Assembly: GCA_017474045.1 (NCBI GenBank)
Contig: JAFUHX010000020.1
Coordinates: 124,001 to 188,000, forward strand
Direction: 5' to 3'
From: Clostridia bacterium
GTDB lineage: Bacteria; Bacillota; Clostridia; Oscillospirales; Acutalibacteraceae
Length of the DNA: 64,000 nt
Position numbers and translations under genes: made by a program
Notes under the pieces: generated by a model
The model's database searches: none
Seen by the model: the letters and a program-made list of their open reading frames with translations, nothing else
Told to the model about the DNA's origin: nothing
Part shown: positions 29,850 through 39,933 of the stretch, one piece after another
How the letters are laid out: every line of letters starts with the position of its first letter
Position numbering within the stretch: position 1 is the stretch's first letter

Positions 29850-29938
29850 AAGGAGACGTAAAACGCGCTTTTACATCTCCCTTTTTTTGGCTGTAAAGAA
29901 TGTGTTTTGCACTTTTTTTACAGCTGTTTTTTGTCTGT
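29850..29938 (+). terminator. Two tandem terminators after the lipoprotein gene
   Basis: AAGGAGACGTAAAA pairs with TTTTACATCTCCCTT (about 29850-29880), followed by T-run. GGCTGTAAAG..CTTTTTTTACAGCT (about 29891-29930) then forms a second hairpin followed by T6. Confidence 0.75.
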
Positions 29939-29970
29939 TAGTGGGAAAAATATAACAAAGAGGTGGTTAA

Positions 29971-30714
29971 ATGATTTTGAGCTTTAAAAGAAGGGCGAAA
30001 GAGCTTTCACGAAAGAATATTATTTCAATAATTCTGATTCAGATAGTTCAGGCTGTTTTTCTCGGTTCATTTTTTGTCTTTTCAAAAACTGCAGATTCCG
30101 CTATTGAAAAAAACGAAGCTTATCTAAGGCTCTTTGTTTTTTCTTTGGTCTGTTTTTTTCTTTTGACATCGTTTTTACTTCTGAAGCTCGGTTCAGACCG
30201 ATATTTTTTTCAAAACGGAAAAAGTGAAAACGAAGGTGTTTTTTCTGTTTTATATTTTTTTCAGACCCCAAAATTCAAAAATGGTTTTTTGTTTTCTTTT
30301 TTTAATTTGTTGTTTTCAGTAATAAATTTTCTTCTCAGCTTTCTTCCCACGGGTGCGTTTTTTCTTGTAATCAGGTCAGCTTTAAAAAATGGAGCCTCCA
30401 AAGAAATCTTTTTGGTTTTTCTTGTGGGGCTTTTATGCTGTTTTCTTGTTTCTTTCTTTTTCTTCTCATCTTTGAGAAGACTCGGCTTTCTTTCAAAATA
30501 TTATTTTTTTGAAAACGAAGATCTTTCGTTTTCTTCATGCTTGGAAAAAAGCATTAAAACCATGAAGCGAAAAGGGAAAAGACTTTTTCTGTTGAAAAAA
30601 AGCTTTATTCCCGAAAAGCTTTTTTGCGTGTTTCTTTTTCCGACTCCTTTTGTCTGGGGAAGTATAAAGCAGAGCTTGGCTCTTTTGGCTCTTGACGAAA
30701 TAAAAGAAAAATAA
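29971..30714 (+). CDS. Uncharacterised Phe-rich polytopic membrane protein
   Basis: Not recognised. The 247 residues contain about four to five membrane segments, at residues about 17-37, 50-70, 105-130 and 145-170. They are exceptionally rich in phenylalanine, written mostly with TTT, giving runs such as VSFFFFSSL. The short loops are basic. GAGGTGG lies ahead of the ATG. A separate promoter follows before the next gene. Function is unknown. Confidence 0.7.
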   Translation: MILSFKRRAKELSRKNIISIILIQIVQAVFLGSFFVFSKTADSAIEKNEAYLRLFVFSLVCFFLLTSFLLLKLGSDRYFFQNGKSENEGVFSVLYFFQTPKFKNGFLFSFFNLLFSVINFLLSFLPTGAFFLVIRSALKNGASKEIFLVFLVGLLCCFLVSFFFFSSLRRLGFLSKYYFFENEDLSFSSCLEKSIKTMKRKGKRLFLLKKSFIPEKLFCVFLFPTPFVWGSIKQSLALLALDEIKEK

Positions 30715-30723
30715 CGCTTTTTA

Positions 30724-30753
30724 TTGACTAGTCTTTAAAAGCTGTGTTAAAAT
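30724..30753 (+). promoter_or_regulatory. Sigma-A promoter upstream of the 108-residue protein gene
   Basis: TTGACT (30724-30729) followed at 17-18 bases by TTAAAAT (30747-30753), 32 bases before the ATG at 30785. Confidence 0.65.
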
Positions 30754-30784
30754 GAAGCGGAAATAAAAAAGAGAGGTTAAAGCA

Positions 30785-31111
30785 ATGGTAAAGATTGAAA
30801 TAAATGTTCCGCGCCTTGATTGGCTTATTGGCGGAAGCAGAATCGGCGGAACATATAATAAATATTTCGGTTCCTTGGGAACCGACAGCAGCTTGGGCTG
30901 TATGCATAACAAAATTTTCAATTACGGAATATGGATTGAAAAAATAATGGAAGACGAAAAAATCGTTGCCGTTGTTTATTATGGGCTTAAAAGCTTTGAT
31001 AATCTTCTTGAAGATGAATATGAAGAGGAATATTTTGATTGCGGAGCTGAAAGCCTTCCTGAAATAGAAAAATGGCTTTTAAACATGGCGGAAAAATATT
31101 TTGAAGAATAA
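30785..31111 (+). CDS. Uncharacterised 108-residue acidic protein
   Basis: Not recognised. Soluble, no signal peptide. The N-terminal half has glycine-rich beta-like segments (WLIGGSRIGGTYNKYFGSLG) and the C-terminal half is acidic and helical (EDEYEEEYFDCG, EIEKWLLNMAEKYFEE). A good AGAGG lies eight bases before the ATG. The PatB-like gene starts 15 bases after its stop, and a sigma-A promoter lies upstream, so this gene probably heads a three-gene unit with the aminotransferase-like enzyme and dut. Confidence 0.75.
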   Translation: MVKIEINVPRLDWLIGGSRIGGTYNKYFGSLGTDSSLGCMHNKIFNYGIWIEKIMEDEKIVAVVYYGLKSFDNLLEDEYEEEYFDCGAESLPEIEKWLLNMAEKYFEE

Positions 31112-31126
31112 AAAGGGGAAGCCGAA

Positions 31127-32299
31127 ATGGATATTTTTGATAAAGTAATTGACCGAAAGGGAACTCACAGCTTAAAGTTCGATTTCCCTGAAAAGCATGG
31201 TCAGAAAAAAGACGCACTTGCTCTTTGGGTGGCTGACATGGATTTCAGCGCACCTGATTGCGTAGTTAACGCTCTTGAAAAAGAAGTTAAAAGGGGAATT
31301 TTCGGCTACGGAGAACCCTTAGACAGCTATTATGAAGCCGTTGAAGGTTGGTTTTTGAAATATTACGGCTGGAAAACAAAGAGAGAATGGCTGGTTAAAA
31401 CGCCCGGAATAGTTTTTGCTCTTGCAATGGCTGTAAGAGCTTTCACAAAAGAGGGTGAAGGAGTTCTTATTCAACCGCCTGTTTACTATCCGTTTTCAAA
31501 TGTTATCCGCAATAATAACAGAAAAATTGTTGAAAGTCCTCTTGTTTATAAAAACGGAAAATATTCAATTGATTTTTCAGATTTTGAAGAGAAAGCTTCG
31601 AGAAGCGATGTTACTCTTTTTATTCTTTGTTCACCTCATAACCCGGTGGGAAGAGTCTGGACTAAGGAAGAGCTTCAGAAATTGGGTGAAATTTGCAAAA
31701 GACATTCCGTGAAAATTGTGGCTGACGAAATTCATTGCGATTTTGCCTTTGAAAATCATCCACACACAAATTTCTGCCTTGCAGTTCCTGAAATGGCTGA
31801 AAATGTCTGCATTTGCACCGCACCAAGCAAGACCTTTAATCTTGCAGGACTTCAGACTTCAAATATTTTTATTCCCGGCGAAGAAATGAGAAAAAGCTTT
31901 CTCGCTGAGATAGACAGTGCAGGCTACACTCAGCCTAATCTTCTTGGAATAACAGCTTGTCAGGAGGCATATTTAAACGGAAGAGAGTGGTTTGAAAAAT
32001 GTAAAAAATATCTTATATCAAACCTTGATTTTATGAGAAGCTACCTTGAAAAAAATATTCCTCAGCTGAAGCTTGTGGAGCCCGAAGGAATGTATTTTGC
32101 CTGGGTGGATTGCAGCGGACTGAAGCTTTCTTCAGACGAATTAGACGATTTGATTTCTAACAAAGCAGGTTTATGGCTTGATTCGGGAAAAATCTTTGGA
32201 GAAAGCGGCGAACAGTTTCAGCGATTTGTTCTTGCCTGCCCGAGAAGTACCCTTGAAAAAGCCCTTTCTCAGCTTGAAAAGGCAATAAAAGAAATGTGA
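31127..32299 (+). CDS. PatB/MalY-family PLP-dependent C-S lyase (aminotransferase fold)
   Basis: Class I/II fold-type I PLP enzyme. The start FDKVIDRKGTHSLKFDF and the ALWVADMDFSAPDCVV segment are the family hallmark of PatB/MalY cystathionine beta-lyase-like enzymes. CSPHNPVGRVW, VADEIHCDFAF and the Schiff-base lysine in TAPSKTFNLAGLQTSN are intact. The 390-residue length is normal. Likely cleaves cystathionine or cysteine conjugates to release homocysteine or thiols; an aminotransferase role is possible. GGGAAG lies ahead of the ATG and dut follows by nine bases. Confidence 0.9.
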   Translation: MDIFDKVIDRKGTHSLKFDFPEKHGQKKDALALWVADMDFSAPDCVVNALEKEVKRGIFGYGEPLDSYYEAVEGWFLKYYGWKTKREWLVKTPGIVFALAMAVRAFTKEGEGVLIQPPVYYPFSNVIRNNNRKIVESPLVYKNGKYSIDFSDFEEKASRSDVTLFILCSPHNPVGRVWTKEELQKLGEICKRHSVKIVADEIHCDFAFENHPHTNFCLAVPEMAENVCICTAPSKTFNLAGLQTSNIFIPGEEMRKSFLAEIDSAGYTQPNLLGITACQEAYLNGREWFEKCKKYLISNLDFMRSYLEKNIPQLKLVEPEGMYFAWVDCSGLKLSSDELDDLISNKAGLWLDSGKIFGESGEQFQRFVLACPRSTLEKALSQLEKAIKEM

Positions 32300-32308
32300 G
32301 GATAAAAT

Positions 32309-32752
32309 ATGAAATATAGTGTCAGAATAAAAAAACTCAGAGAAAATGCAGTTGTTCCTACATACGGAAGTGAGTTTGCCGCCGGAGCAGACATTTATGC
32401 TGCAACAGAAGGCAGTGTTACCATTGAACCGGGCGAAACAAAGTTTATTCCCACCGGGCTTGCATTTGAAATTCCCGTGGGCTATGCCGGTTTTATGCAT
32501 GCTCGAAGCGGTCTTGCTTCAAAAAGAGGACTTGCTCCGGCAAATAAAGTCGGGGTAATCGATTCAGACTACAGAGGCGAGGTTATGGTCGCTCTTCATA
32601 ACCACGGAAAAGAAAGTCAGACTGTTGAAGAAGGAGAAAGAATTGCTCAGATGATAATTGCACCTTATATTACTGCTGAGTTTGTTCTTTCAGAAAGTCT
32701 CGATGATACATCAAGAGGCGAGGGCGGCTTTGGCTCAACGGGAAGAAAATAA
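32309..32752 (+). CDS. dut: dUTP diphosphatase
   Basis: Trimeric dUTPase that removes dUTP and supplies dUMP for thymidylate synthesis. All five motifs are visible: AAGADIYAA, ARSGLASKRGL, GVIDSDYRGEV with the catalytic Asp, GERIAQMII, and the C-terminal loop RGEGGFGSTG. 147 residues. It is the last gene before a strong hairpin and the converging valS. Confidence 0.97.
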   Translation: MKYSVRIKKLRENAVVPTYGSEFAAGADIYAATEGSVTIEPGETKFIPTGLAFEIPVGYAGFMHARSGLASKRGLAPANKVGVIDSDYRGEVMVALHNHGKESQTVEEGERIAQMIIAPYITAEFVLSESLDDTSRGEGGFGSTGRK

Positions 32753-32846
32753 AAATCAGACCTGAAAAAGAGGCTTAACGCGGAAAAACTTTAACAGACA
32801 AACCATGATGTTTTTGTTTTTTGAAAGCTTTAAATTTATAAATGTT

Positions 32847-32890
32847 AAAAGGGTTTCTACAGATTTTTCAATCTATAGAAACCCTTTGTT
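32847..32890. terminator. Bidirectional terminator between dut and valS
   Basis: AAAGGGTTTCTACAGATT and AATCTATAGAAACCCTTT form an 18-base stem with T-runs on both strands. A GCGGTCTGCG..CAGACTG segment follows at 32903-32930, matching the dispersed two-part unit. Confidence 0.8.
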
Positions 32891-32934
32891 ATTTCAGATT
32901 TATGCGGTCTGCGCTTTTTTTCAGACTGTTGGTT

Positions 32935-35556
32935 TTAACCTAATTTTTCAAGACTTTCGTCAATCATTTTGATTTTTTCCTGAAGCTTGTCTCTGTCGGC
33001 CTTCTGACCGTCAATAACCTGCTGAGGAGCTTTTGAAAGGAAACCGGGATTTGAAAGCTTGCCGTTTATCTGAGCCAGTTTCTTTTCTGCGGCTTCTTTT
33101 TCTTTCATAAGGCGCTTTCTTTCAGCTTCGAAATCAACAAGGTCGCCCATTGGAATATAGATTTTTGCATCGGCGGTAACAATGCTTACAGCTCCGGGAA
33201 TTTCAAAGCTGTCTCCGACGGTAACCTCAGAGGCGGAAGCAAGCTTTTGCATAAATACGGCACCAAGCTCAAAAATCTCTTTTTTGTCGGTTGCAACATA
33301 AACGCTTGCCTTCTTTGATGGCGGAACATTCATTTCGCTTCTACGGTTACGAATGGCTTTGATTGCTTCCATAATGATTTCCATTTCTGCTTCATCTTCA
33401 GCGAAAACAAGGTCTTCGTTGAAAACGGGCCAGGGCGATTTCATAATGGTTTCGCCGCTGTGGGGAAGAGTCTGCCAGATTTCTTCAGTAATGAAAGGCA
33501 TAAAAGGATGAAGAAGCTTAAGTGTTTCGCTCATGATATAAACAAGAACGGCTTTAACCTGCTTTGCTTTTTCTCCGCCTTGCTGAAGTCTTATTTTTGC
33601 AATCTCAATATACCAGTCACAGAAAATATCCCAGATGAAGTCATAAAGCTTTGCAACAGCGATACCAAGCTCAAACTTGTCGAGGTTATCTGTTACTTCC
33701 TTTGTGAGCTTGTTGAAAAGGGAAACGATCCATTTATCTTCAAGAGCGAGCTCTTCGGGAAGGTGAGGAGCTTCTTCAGCTTCGTCAAGATTCATAAGAA
33801 TAAATCTTGCAGCGTTCCAAATTTTGTTGGCGAAGTTTCGGCTGGCTTCAACCTTTTTTTCGCTGTATCTCATGTCGTTTCCGGGGCTGTTTCCGGTTGC
33901 GAGAGTGAGACGAAGGGCGTCAGCGCCGAATTTATCAATAACAACAAGGGGATCAATTCCGTTGCCGAGAGATTTACTCATTTTTCTTCCCAGCTCATCG
34001 CGAACAATTCCGTGAATGAAAACGGTGTCAAAGGGAACCTCGCCCATTTGCTCACAGGCTGAGAAAATCATTCTGGCAACCCAGAAGAAAATTATGTCAT
34101 ATCCGGTAACAAGAGTGCTTGTTGGATAATAGTGGGCAAGCTCAGGTGTTTTGTCAGGCCAACCGAGAGTTGAGAAGGGCCAGAGTGCTGAAGAGAACCA
34201 TGTGTCAAGAGTGTCTTCGTCTTGCTTGATTTTTGAGCTTCCACACTTGCAGCATTTGTCGGGTGTAGTTCTTGAAACAGTAATTTCGCCGCATTCTTCA
34301 CAGTACCATGCGGGAATTCTGTGACCCCACCAGAGCTGACGGGAGATACACCAATCGCGGATGTTTTCCATCCAGTTAAAATAGATTTTATCAAATCTTT
34401 CGGGAATGAATTTTGTTTCGCCGTTTCTGACTGCTTTAATTGCAGGTTTGGCGAGGGGCTCCATTTTAACAAACCATTGCTTTGAAACTCGGGGTTCAAC
34501 AACGGTGTGGCAACGGTAGCAGGTTCCCACCTCATGTTTTGTGGGCTCAATCTTAACAAAAGCACCGGCGTCGGTAAGATCCTGAATAATAGCTTTTCGA
34601 CATTCCTTAAGGCTCATTCCGGCGTATTTTCCTGCCTTTTCGTTCATAAATCCGTCGTCTGTCATAACGTTGAGAACGGGAAGATTTGCTCTTAAGCCGA
34701 CTTCAAAGTCGTTGGGGTCGTGGGCGGGAGTAATTTTAACAGCGCCGGTACCCTTATCCATTTTTGCGTAAGTATCGGCAACAATAGGAATTTCTCTTTC
34801 AATAACGGGAATAATAACTGTTTTGCCGATAACGTCTTTATATCTTTCGTCGTCGGGATGAACGGCAACGGCTGTGTCACCGGGAATTGTTTCGGGACGG
34901 GTTGTGGCAACTTCAATATAGCCGCTTCCATCGGTGAAGGGGTAGCGGAAGTGCCAGAAATTGCCGTCATGCTCTTCATATTCAACTTCAGCGTCTGAAA
35001 TTGAAGTTTTGCAGTGTGTGCACCAGTTGATTATTCTTTCGCCTCTGTAAATAAGCCCTTTTTCATAGAGATTGCAGAAAACCTCGCGAACTGCCTTTGA
35101 ACAGCCTTCGTCAAGGGTAAAGCGTTCTCTTTCCCAGTCGCAGGAAGAGCCCATTTTTTTAAGCTGCTGAATAATTCTTCCGCCATATTGTTCTTTCCAT
35201 TTCCATGCTCTTTCAAGAAAGCCTTCTCTTCCCAGGTCTTCCTTTTTGATTCCCTCAGCCTTCATGGCTTCAACAATTTTTGCTTCTGTTGCAATTGAAG
35301 CGTGGTCTGTTCCGGGAAGCCAGAGAGCGTCATAACCCTGCATTCTTCTGAAACGGATAAGAATATCCTGAAGGGTGTTGTCAAGCGCATGACCCATGTG
35401 AAGCTGACCGGTAATGTTTGGAGGGGGAATTACAATTGTATAGGGCTTTTTTTCAACGTCACATTCGGCGTGAAAATAATTTCCGTCGAGCCACATTTGA
35501 TAAATGCGGTCTTCAACGTCTTTCGGATCATATTGCTTTGCGAGTTCTTTTGCCAT
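32935..35556 (-). CDS. valS: Valyl-tRNA synthetase
   Basis: Class I synthetase charging tRNA-Val. The 873-residue protein shows the HIGH-type motif in [21 protein letters not shown], an editing domain containing [20 protein letters not shown], and the KMSKS loop in [14 protein letters not shown]. Zinc-ribbon-like cysteines (CEECGEI, CCKCGSS) lie in the catalytic insertion, and the C-terminal coiled coil ([20 protein letters not shown]) contacts tRNA. AAGGAGTGCAAT precedes the ATG. It is expressed from a T-box leader, so transcription through the gene responds to uncharged tRNA-Val. Confidence 0.98.
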   Translation of the reverse strand: MAKELAKQYDPKDVEDRIYQMWLDGNYFHAECDVEKKPYTIVIPPPNITGQLHMGHALDNTLQDILIRFRRMQGYDALWLPGTDHASIATEAKIVEAMKAEGIKKEDLGREGFLERAWKWKEQYGGRIIQQLKKMGSSCDWERERFTLDEGCSKAVREVFCNLYEKGLIYRGERIINWCTHCKTSISDAEVEYEEHDGNFWHFRYPFTDGSGYIEVATTRPETIPGDTAVAVHPDDERYKDVIGKTVIIPVIEREIPIVADTYAKMDKGTGAVKITPAHDPNDFEVGLRANLPVLNVMTDDGFMNEKAGKYAGMSLKECRKAIIQDLTDAGAFVKIEPTKHEVGTCYRCHTVVEPRVSKQWFVKMEPLAKPAIKAVRNGETKFIPERFDKIYFNWMENIRDWCISRQLWWGHRIPAWYCEECGEITVSRTTPDKCCKCGSSKIKQDEDTLDTWFSSALWPFSTLGWPDKTPELAHYYPTSTLVTGYDIIFFWVARMIFSACEQMGEVPFDTVFIHGIVRDELGRKMSKSLGNGIDPLVVIDKFGADALRLTLATGNSPGNDMRYSEKKVEASRNFANKIWNAARFILMNLDEAEEAPHLPEELALEDKWIVSLFNKLTKEVTDNLDKFELGIAVAKLYDFIWDIFCDWYIEIAKIRLQQGGEKAKQVKAVLVYIMSETLKLLHPFMPFITEEIWQTLPHSGETIMKSPWPVFNEDLVFAEDEAEMEIIMEAIKAIRNRRSEMNVPPSKKASVYVATDKKEIFELGAVFMQKLASASEVTVGDSFEIPGAVSIVTADAKIYIPMGDLVDFEAERKRLMKEKEAAEKKLAQINGKLSNPGFLSKAPQQVIDGQKADRDKLQEKIKMIDESLEKLG

Positions 35557-35592
35557 TTTATTGCACTCCTTTTGAGAAAATATAAACTAAAA

Positions 35593-35822
35593 AAGCTTCG
35601 CCCCGAAAAAATCAGGACGAAGCAAAACTCCGTGGTACCACCTGAATTCAGAGCCGAAGCTCTGCACTCAAATATTTTCGGGGTCTAATAAGCCAATGCC
35701 GTTCTTCCCGTGGCTCCTAAGCTACCTTCGCGAATTCTTGCCGAAAACTTTCACCAACCGTTTTCTCTCTTAAGGCTCAAAAACGCTACTCCTCTTAATC
35801 ATTGCCTTTAATTTTCGACTGA
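35593..35822 (-). promoter_or_regulatory. T-box leader of valS (tRNA-Val-sensing)
   Basis: Read on the minus strand, the leader starts with AAAGGCAATGATTAAGAGGAGTAGCG, a typical T-box stem I base. It continues with the GGTTGGTGAAA element, a specifier-loop segment GAAGGTAGCTTAGG, and the conserved T-box AGGTGGTACCACGG (complement of 35630-35643). It ends in a terminator hairpin GCTTCGTCC..GGGGCGAAGC followed by T6 (35593-35624). The codon GTA (complement of 35723-35725) at the specifier position fits valine. A promoter was not clearly seen upstream. Confidence 0.9.
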
Positions 35823-35998
35823 AATTTTAACATAATTTCAATTTGGTGTCAAGGGTGAAAGGTGGATTTGTTAACTTGCATTTCAGAAAGAAATGTTATT
35901 TCAGAATAAAAAAACAAAATCCGAGAAAAACGAAGAAAAAATATATTAAATAGCAAGAAAATTTTTAAAAATTTAATTTCATTATCATTTTATTTCTG

Positions 35999-36027
35999 TT
36001 GACTTTGAAGACGAATAGTTGTATTAT
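35999..36027 (+). promoter_or_regulatory. Sigma-A promoter for the large secreted protein
   Basis: TTGACT (35999-36004), 17-base spacer, TATTAT (36022-36027), 78 bases before the TTG start. The 150 bases between the T-box and this promoter hold only AT-rich sequence. Confidence 0.75.
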
Positions 36028-36104
36028 ATATGAGTATAATTGTGTAATTATGGAATCTTGTTATTCAGTTTCGATATATTGATTTTTAAAAGGAGTTGAT
36101 ACCG

Positions 36105-37904
36105 TTGAAAATTAAAAGGCTTTTTGCGTTAGCTGTGGCTGTTATAATAGCTTCGGTTTTAATGCTTAACCCCCTTTGCGCTTTGGCAGCGGTTGAAGTT
36201 AACGAAAACGGAATTGATGTTTTGCCCGGCAACACTCAATCTTCAAATCCCGTTTACAGCATGGCATGGCTTGATAATATCGTAATCAGAGACGGCTCAA
36301 CAGCGGTTCAGACTGTCAGAACAGTTCCTCTCGGAGATTACCCCTACAGCAAAACCTATGATGAATTTATTTCCGAGGTTGAGGACTATAAAAAGCTTAA
36401 TGCCTTAAACGAAGAAACTGTTACTTCCGGCTATATGGAAACTGTTGAGATGCTCTTTTATCTGGTAACTGCTCTTGACATGACAGATGATTTAGACACA
36501 ATGGCTCTTTATCTGAGCAATAACGGAATCAATATGCCTCTTAATATGACGGGAGACGACAAAATCAAAACTGCCGTTGTTTATGCCGCAATGAAATATA
36601 ACGCAATTTATGTTCTTTACGGAAAAAATGTTGAAATCGTCAAAGGAACTACCCTTGATGGCGCGGTTGTTATTATTCTTGCCGAGCTCAGCGCAACAAA
36701 GCTTCCTTCGGGAATTGATACTGTAACGGGCTTTGCCGTTCAGGTTATGAAAACCTATGTTGAACAGTTTGAAGAAATTCCCATGAGCGAAAACCCTGAA
36801 AGCGACGAGGTCTTCTATTGGATCAAGGTTATAACCGCCGCTTCAAATGACTATAAGGTTCCGCTTCTGGATTATGGCGTTACGGAAGAAGTTTATAAGG
36901 TTTATGTTGACTACGCTTATTACGCTTCTCTTTTCAACACTCTCTATGACATTAAGCTTGACCCCATAAAGCTGGCTGAGGCAGATATGTCTAAAGATCA
37001 TACAGCTGTTGCGTCTCTCATTCTTAAAACAATGCTTGATGAAAAAGAGGTTTCATACAAAGACGATTCTTCCTGTGAAAACCTTTTTGCTCTGGCTTGC
37101 ATCAGCGGATGCTTTAATCTTGAAGAAGAGTTTTACAGCGATATTTTCAACTATGATCTTTATGTGAGTACGGATTGCCAAAAGGTCTGGTTTACTCCCT
37201 TCGGTCTTGCTGATGAGCTCGACGGAAGCAACGAATATATAACAGTTCAGATTCAGGAAAGAAAGATTTCAACCTCCGAAACAACCTACGCCGTTTTGGA
37301 TCCCACCAAAACAAACGAACAGGTTGTTATGGTTGTTACTTATGATGACGGAATAATGCCTCCGGAAAAAATCAGCTATACCTTTAATGTTTATAAAAGC
37401 AATGTTTCAAACAAGGTTGATCCTAACTCAAGTCTGGTTGATCAGATTCAGTCCACCATTGATAGCGCCATTCCCGACGGTGCAAACGAAAAGGTTGACG
37501 CAATCGGCGGCTATGTTATTTCAACCATTGATGAAATCGGTGTTCCCGACTTCAGCTCTGTAAATAATGAAAACATTCTTTCAACTTATCCTGACGAAAC
37601 AACTGTTGAAAACGGTTACACAGGTCAGGCAGAAAAGGCAGAAGACGGAATAGATTTTAACTATCTTAATTCTCTTATCGGAAATACCTATGCTTCAGAA
37701 GAAAACACAACCTACAACATAAACGATTATATAACAGAAAAAGAAGAAAAATCAGCCTTGAAGAATGCTGCGGAAAAAATTAAAGAAAACCCCGAAATTA
37801 TTGCAGCCCCCACAAGCGTTGTGGCTTTGGGCGGAGTTGCAGGACTGATGCTTGGAAAAAGAAAAAAGCCTTCTGATAAAAATGATTTTGATTCTGAAGA
37901 ATAA
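36105..37904 (+). CDS. Large secreted, C-terminally membrane-anchored protein of unknown function
   Basis: Not recognised. TTG at 36105 is chosen because AAAGGAG lies nine bases upstream, while the TTG at 36096 overlaps that site. A signal peptide is clear (basic KIKRL, hydrophobic run, cleavage near CALAA-VE). The mature 570 residues are mostly helical in the middle (residues about 110-300) and beta-rich near YITVQIQERKIS and MVVTYDDG. Near the C-terminus, TSVVALGGVAGLMLG followed by KRKK forms a membrane anchor with a short acidic tail; no LPxTG motif is present. It stands alone between its own promoter and a terminator. Confidence 0.78.
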   Translation: MKIKRLFALAVAVIIASVLMLNPLCALAAVEVNENGIDVLPGNTQSSNPVYSMAWLDNIVIRDGSTAVQTVRTVPLGDYPYSKTYDEFISEVEDYKKLNALNEETVTSGYMETVEMLFYLVTALDMTDDLDTMALYLSNNGINMPLNMTGDDKIKTAVVYAAMKYNAIYVLYGKNVEIVKGTTLDGAVVIILAELSATKLPSGIDTVTGFAVQVMKTYVEQFEEIPMSENPESDEVFYWIKVITAASNDYKVPLLDYGVTEEVYKVYVDYAYYASLFNTLYDIKLDPIKLAEADMSKDHTAVASLILKTMLDEKEVSYKDDSSCENLFALACISGCFNLEEEFYSDIFNYDLYVSTDCQKVWFTPFGLADELDGSNEYITVQIQERKISTSETTYAVLDPTKTNEQVVMVVTYDDGIMPPEKISYTFNVYKSNVSNKVDPNSSLVDQIQSTIDSAIPDGANEKVDAIGGYVISTIDEIGVPDFSSVNNENILSTYPDETTVENGYTGQAEKAEDGIDFNYLNSLIGNTYASEENTTYNINDYITEKEEKSALKNAAEKIKENPEIIAAPTSVVALGGVAGLMLGKRKKPSDKNDFDSEE

Positions 37905-37917
37905 ATAAAATACCAAC

Positions 37918-37998
37918 GATCTGCAAAAAATGCAGACCGCAAAACCTGAAAAGAAAAAGGGTTTCTATGGATTTTAAAATCTGTAGAAACCCTTTTGG
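37918..37998 (+). terminator. Two-hairpin terminator after the large secreted protein gene
   Basis: GATCTGCA-AAAA-TGCAGACC (about 37919-37939) is followed by AAAGGGTTTCTATGGATT/AATCTGTAGAAACCCTTT (37956-37995) and T-rich sequence. The dispersed unit is in its opposite order here, with the GCAGACCGC part first. Confidence 0.75.
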
Positions 37999-38190
37999 TA
38001 TTTGAAAATCTAAAGCTTTCAGAAAGAAAAAATATCACGGTTCCTTATGCGCATTTTTTCGACGCTTATTTTTGTTCTGATGACGGCAAAAAAGAACTGA
38101 TTTTTTGCAATTTGTACATTATTAGTGTTTTAATTTTTCTTAAAAATATTAAAACTGCAAAATAATCCACAAAATAATGCTTAGTTTTAC

Positions 38191-38219
38191 TTGACATATC
38201 GCTTTCTTTGATTTAAAAT
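38191..38219 (+). promoter_or_regulatory. Sigma-A promoter of rny
   Basis: TTGACA (38191-38196), 17-base spacer, TAAAAT (38214-38219), about 105 bases before the start codon, leaving a substantial 5' leader. Nothing else was seen in 38000-38190. Confidence 0.8.
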
Positions 38220-38323
38220 ATTAGAGGTGGTTTTTATACTACTCTATGGGTAACAATGCTGCAATTCTTTTGATGAAGTTATTTTGATTGATTAATTTTT
38301 CAGAAAAAGGAGGTGCTGCTACT

Positions 38324-39880
38324 TTGGTAAAGATTGGAATAGCAATTTTAATTGCTGCTATATGTGCGGTTCTTTTTGCCGTAATCGGTTTTGCATTAGG
38401 CCAGATTTACAGAAAAAATACTGCAGAAAAACTTATCGGCTCTGCTAATGAAGAGGCCACAAGAATAATCAATGCTGCCGCAAACGAGGCTGAAACCCGC
38501 AAGCGTGAAGCAATTCTTGAAGCAAAAGACGAAATTCACAAATCGAGAACTGAAACCGAGCGCGAGCTTCGCGAAAGACGAAACGAGGTTCAACGTCAGG
38601 AAAAGCGTATGGTTCAGAAAGAAGAAAGTCTCGATAAGAAAATAGACGCTATTGAAGCAAAAGAAGAGCAACTTGCTTTAAAAGTAAAGCAGGTTGAAAC
38701 CCAATTATCCGAAGCAGAAAGCATCAAAAGAATACAGTTGGAAAGACTCGAACAGATTTCGGGTTATACTCAGGAACAGGCCAAGGCATTCCTTCTTGAA
38801 TCCCTTGAAGAATCTCTCACAAGAGAAAAAGCCGTTAAGGTTATGGAATACGAAGAAAAAACCCGTAACGAATGTGACGAACTTGCAAAAGAGATTATTA
38901 CTACTGCAATTCAGCGCTGTGCAGCTGACCATGCAGCCGAAGCCACTGTTTCTGTTGTTGTTTTGCCAAACGACGAAATGAAGGGAAGAATTATTGGTCG
39001 TGAAGGCAGGAATATCCGTGCAATTGAAACTATAACCGGTGTTGATCTTATAATCGACGACACACCCGAAGCAATCACCATTTCAAGCTTTGATCCCGTT
39101 CGCCGTGAGGTTGCGAGAATTACTCTTGAAAAGCTTATTGCTGACGGAAGAATTCACCCCGCACTCATTGAAAAGATTTTTGAAAAAGCAAACCGTGAGG
39201 TTGAGCAGGCTATTCGCCAAGCCGGTGACAGAGCAGTTGCCGATGCCGGTGTGGGAATAAGCAACAATGAGCTTATCAAGCTTATCGGCCGCTTGAAATA
39301 CAGAACCAGCTATGGCCAGAATGTTCTCAACCATTCTCTTGAGGTTTCTTATATTGCCGGTCTGATGGCTGCTGAGCTTGGTGCTGATGTTAAGCTTGCA
39401 AGAAGAGCAGGTCTTCTTCATGATATCGGTAAGGCAGTTGATCATTCTCAGGAAGGTTCACATATTGAGCTTGGCGTTGAATACGCAAAGCGCTATAAAG
39501 AAAATGAAATCGTGGTCAACGCAATCGCAGCTCACCACGGTGATGTTGAGCCCAAGAGCATTATTGCTTGCCTTGTTCAGGCAGCTGACGCAATTTCAGC
39601 TGCAAGACCCGGCGCAAGAAGAGAAAACATTCAAAATTATATCAAGCGTCTTGAGCAGCTTGAAGGCCTTTCAAAATCTTTTGACGGCGTATCTGATGCT
39701 TACGCAATTCAGGCAGGTCGAGAGGTTCGAATTATTGTTAAACCCGAAAAGGTTTCAGACGCTGAAATGAGCCTTCTCGCAAGAAAAATCGTTCAGAAAA
39801 TTGAGCAGGAGCTTGAATATCCCGGTCAGATTAAGGTTAATATGATTCGAGAAACAAGAACTGTTGATTACGCAAAGTAA
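38324..39880 (+). CDS. rny: Ribonuclease Y
   Basis: Membrane-bound endoribonuclease that starts mRNA decay. TTG at 38324 is chosen because AAGGAGGTG lies eight bases upstream; the open frame before it contains that site. The N-terminal transmembrane helix is at residues 3-25, followed by a long coiled coil (about 30-190). A KH domain with [15 protein letters not shown] and an HD domain with [11 protein letters not shown] and AAHHGD come next, then the conserved tail [16 protein letters not shown]. 518 residues, usual size. Confidence 0.97.
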   Translation: MVKIGIAILIAAICAVLFAVIGFALGQIYRKNTAEKLIGSANEEATRIINAAANEAETRKREAILEAKDEIHKSRTETERELRERRNEVQRQEKRMVQKEESLDKKIDAIEAKEEQLALKVKQVETQLSEAESIKRIQLERLEQISGYTQEQAKAFLLESLEESLTREKAVKVMEYEEKTRNECDELAKEIITTAIQRCAADHAAEATVSVVVLPNDEMKGRIIGREGRNIRAIETITGVDLIIDDTPEAITISSFDPVRREVARITLEKLIADGRIHPALIEKIFEKANREVEQAIRQAGDRAVADAGVGISNNELIKLIGRLKYRTSYGQNVLNHSLEVSYIAGLMAAELGADVKLARRAGLLHDIGKAVDHSQEGSHIELGVEYAKRYKENEIVVNAIAAHHGDVEPKSIIACLVQAADAISAARPGARRENIQNYIKRLEQLEGLSKSFDGVSDAYAIQAGREVRIIVKPEKVSDAEMSLLARKIVQKIEQELEYPGQIKVNMIRETRTVDYAK

Positions 39881-39885
39881 TAACA

Positions 39886-39923
39886 AAAGGGCTGTAAAAC
39901 TTTGTTTTTACAGCTCTTTTTTA
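39886..39923 (+). terminator. Terminator after rny
   Basis: AAAGGGCTGTAAAA pairs with TTTTTACAGCTCTTTT (39886-39920), followed by T-rich sequence. It belongs to the GGGCTGTAAAAA terminator family. The next gene starts only 11 bases later, so some read-through is likely. Confidence 0.7.
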
Positions 39924-39933
39924 AAGGAGAAAA

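Noticed and set aside
32346-35216. Several open frames overlapping dut and valS in other frames
   Set aside because: All lie inside strongly supported enzymes and lack their own start signals or recognisable domains.
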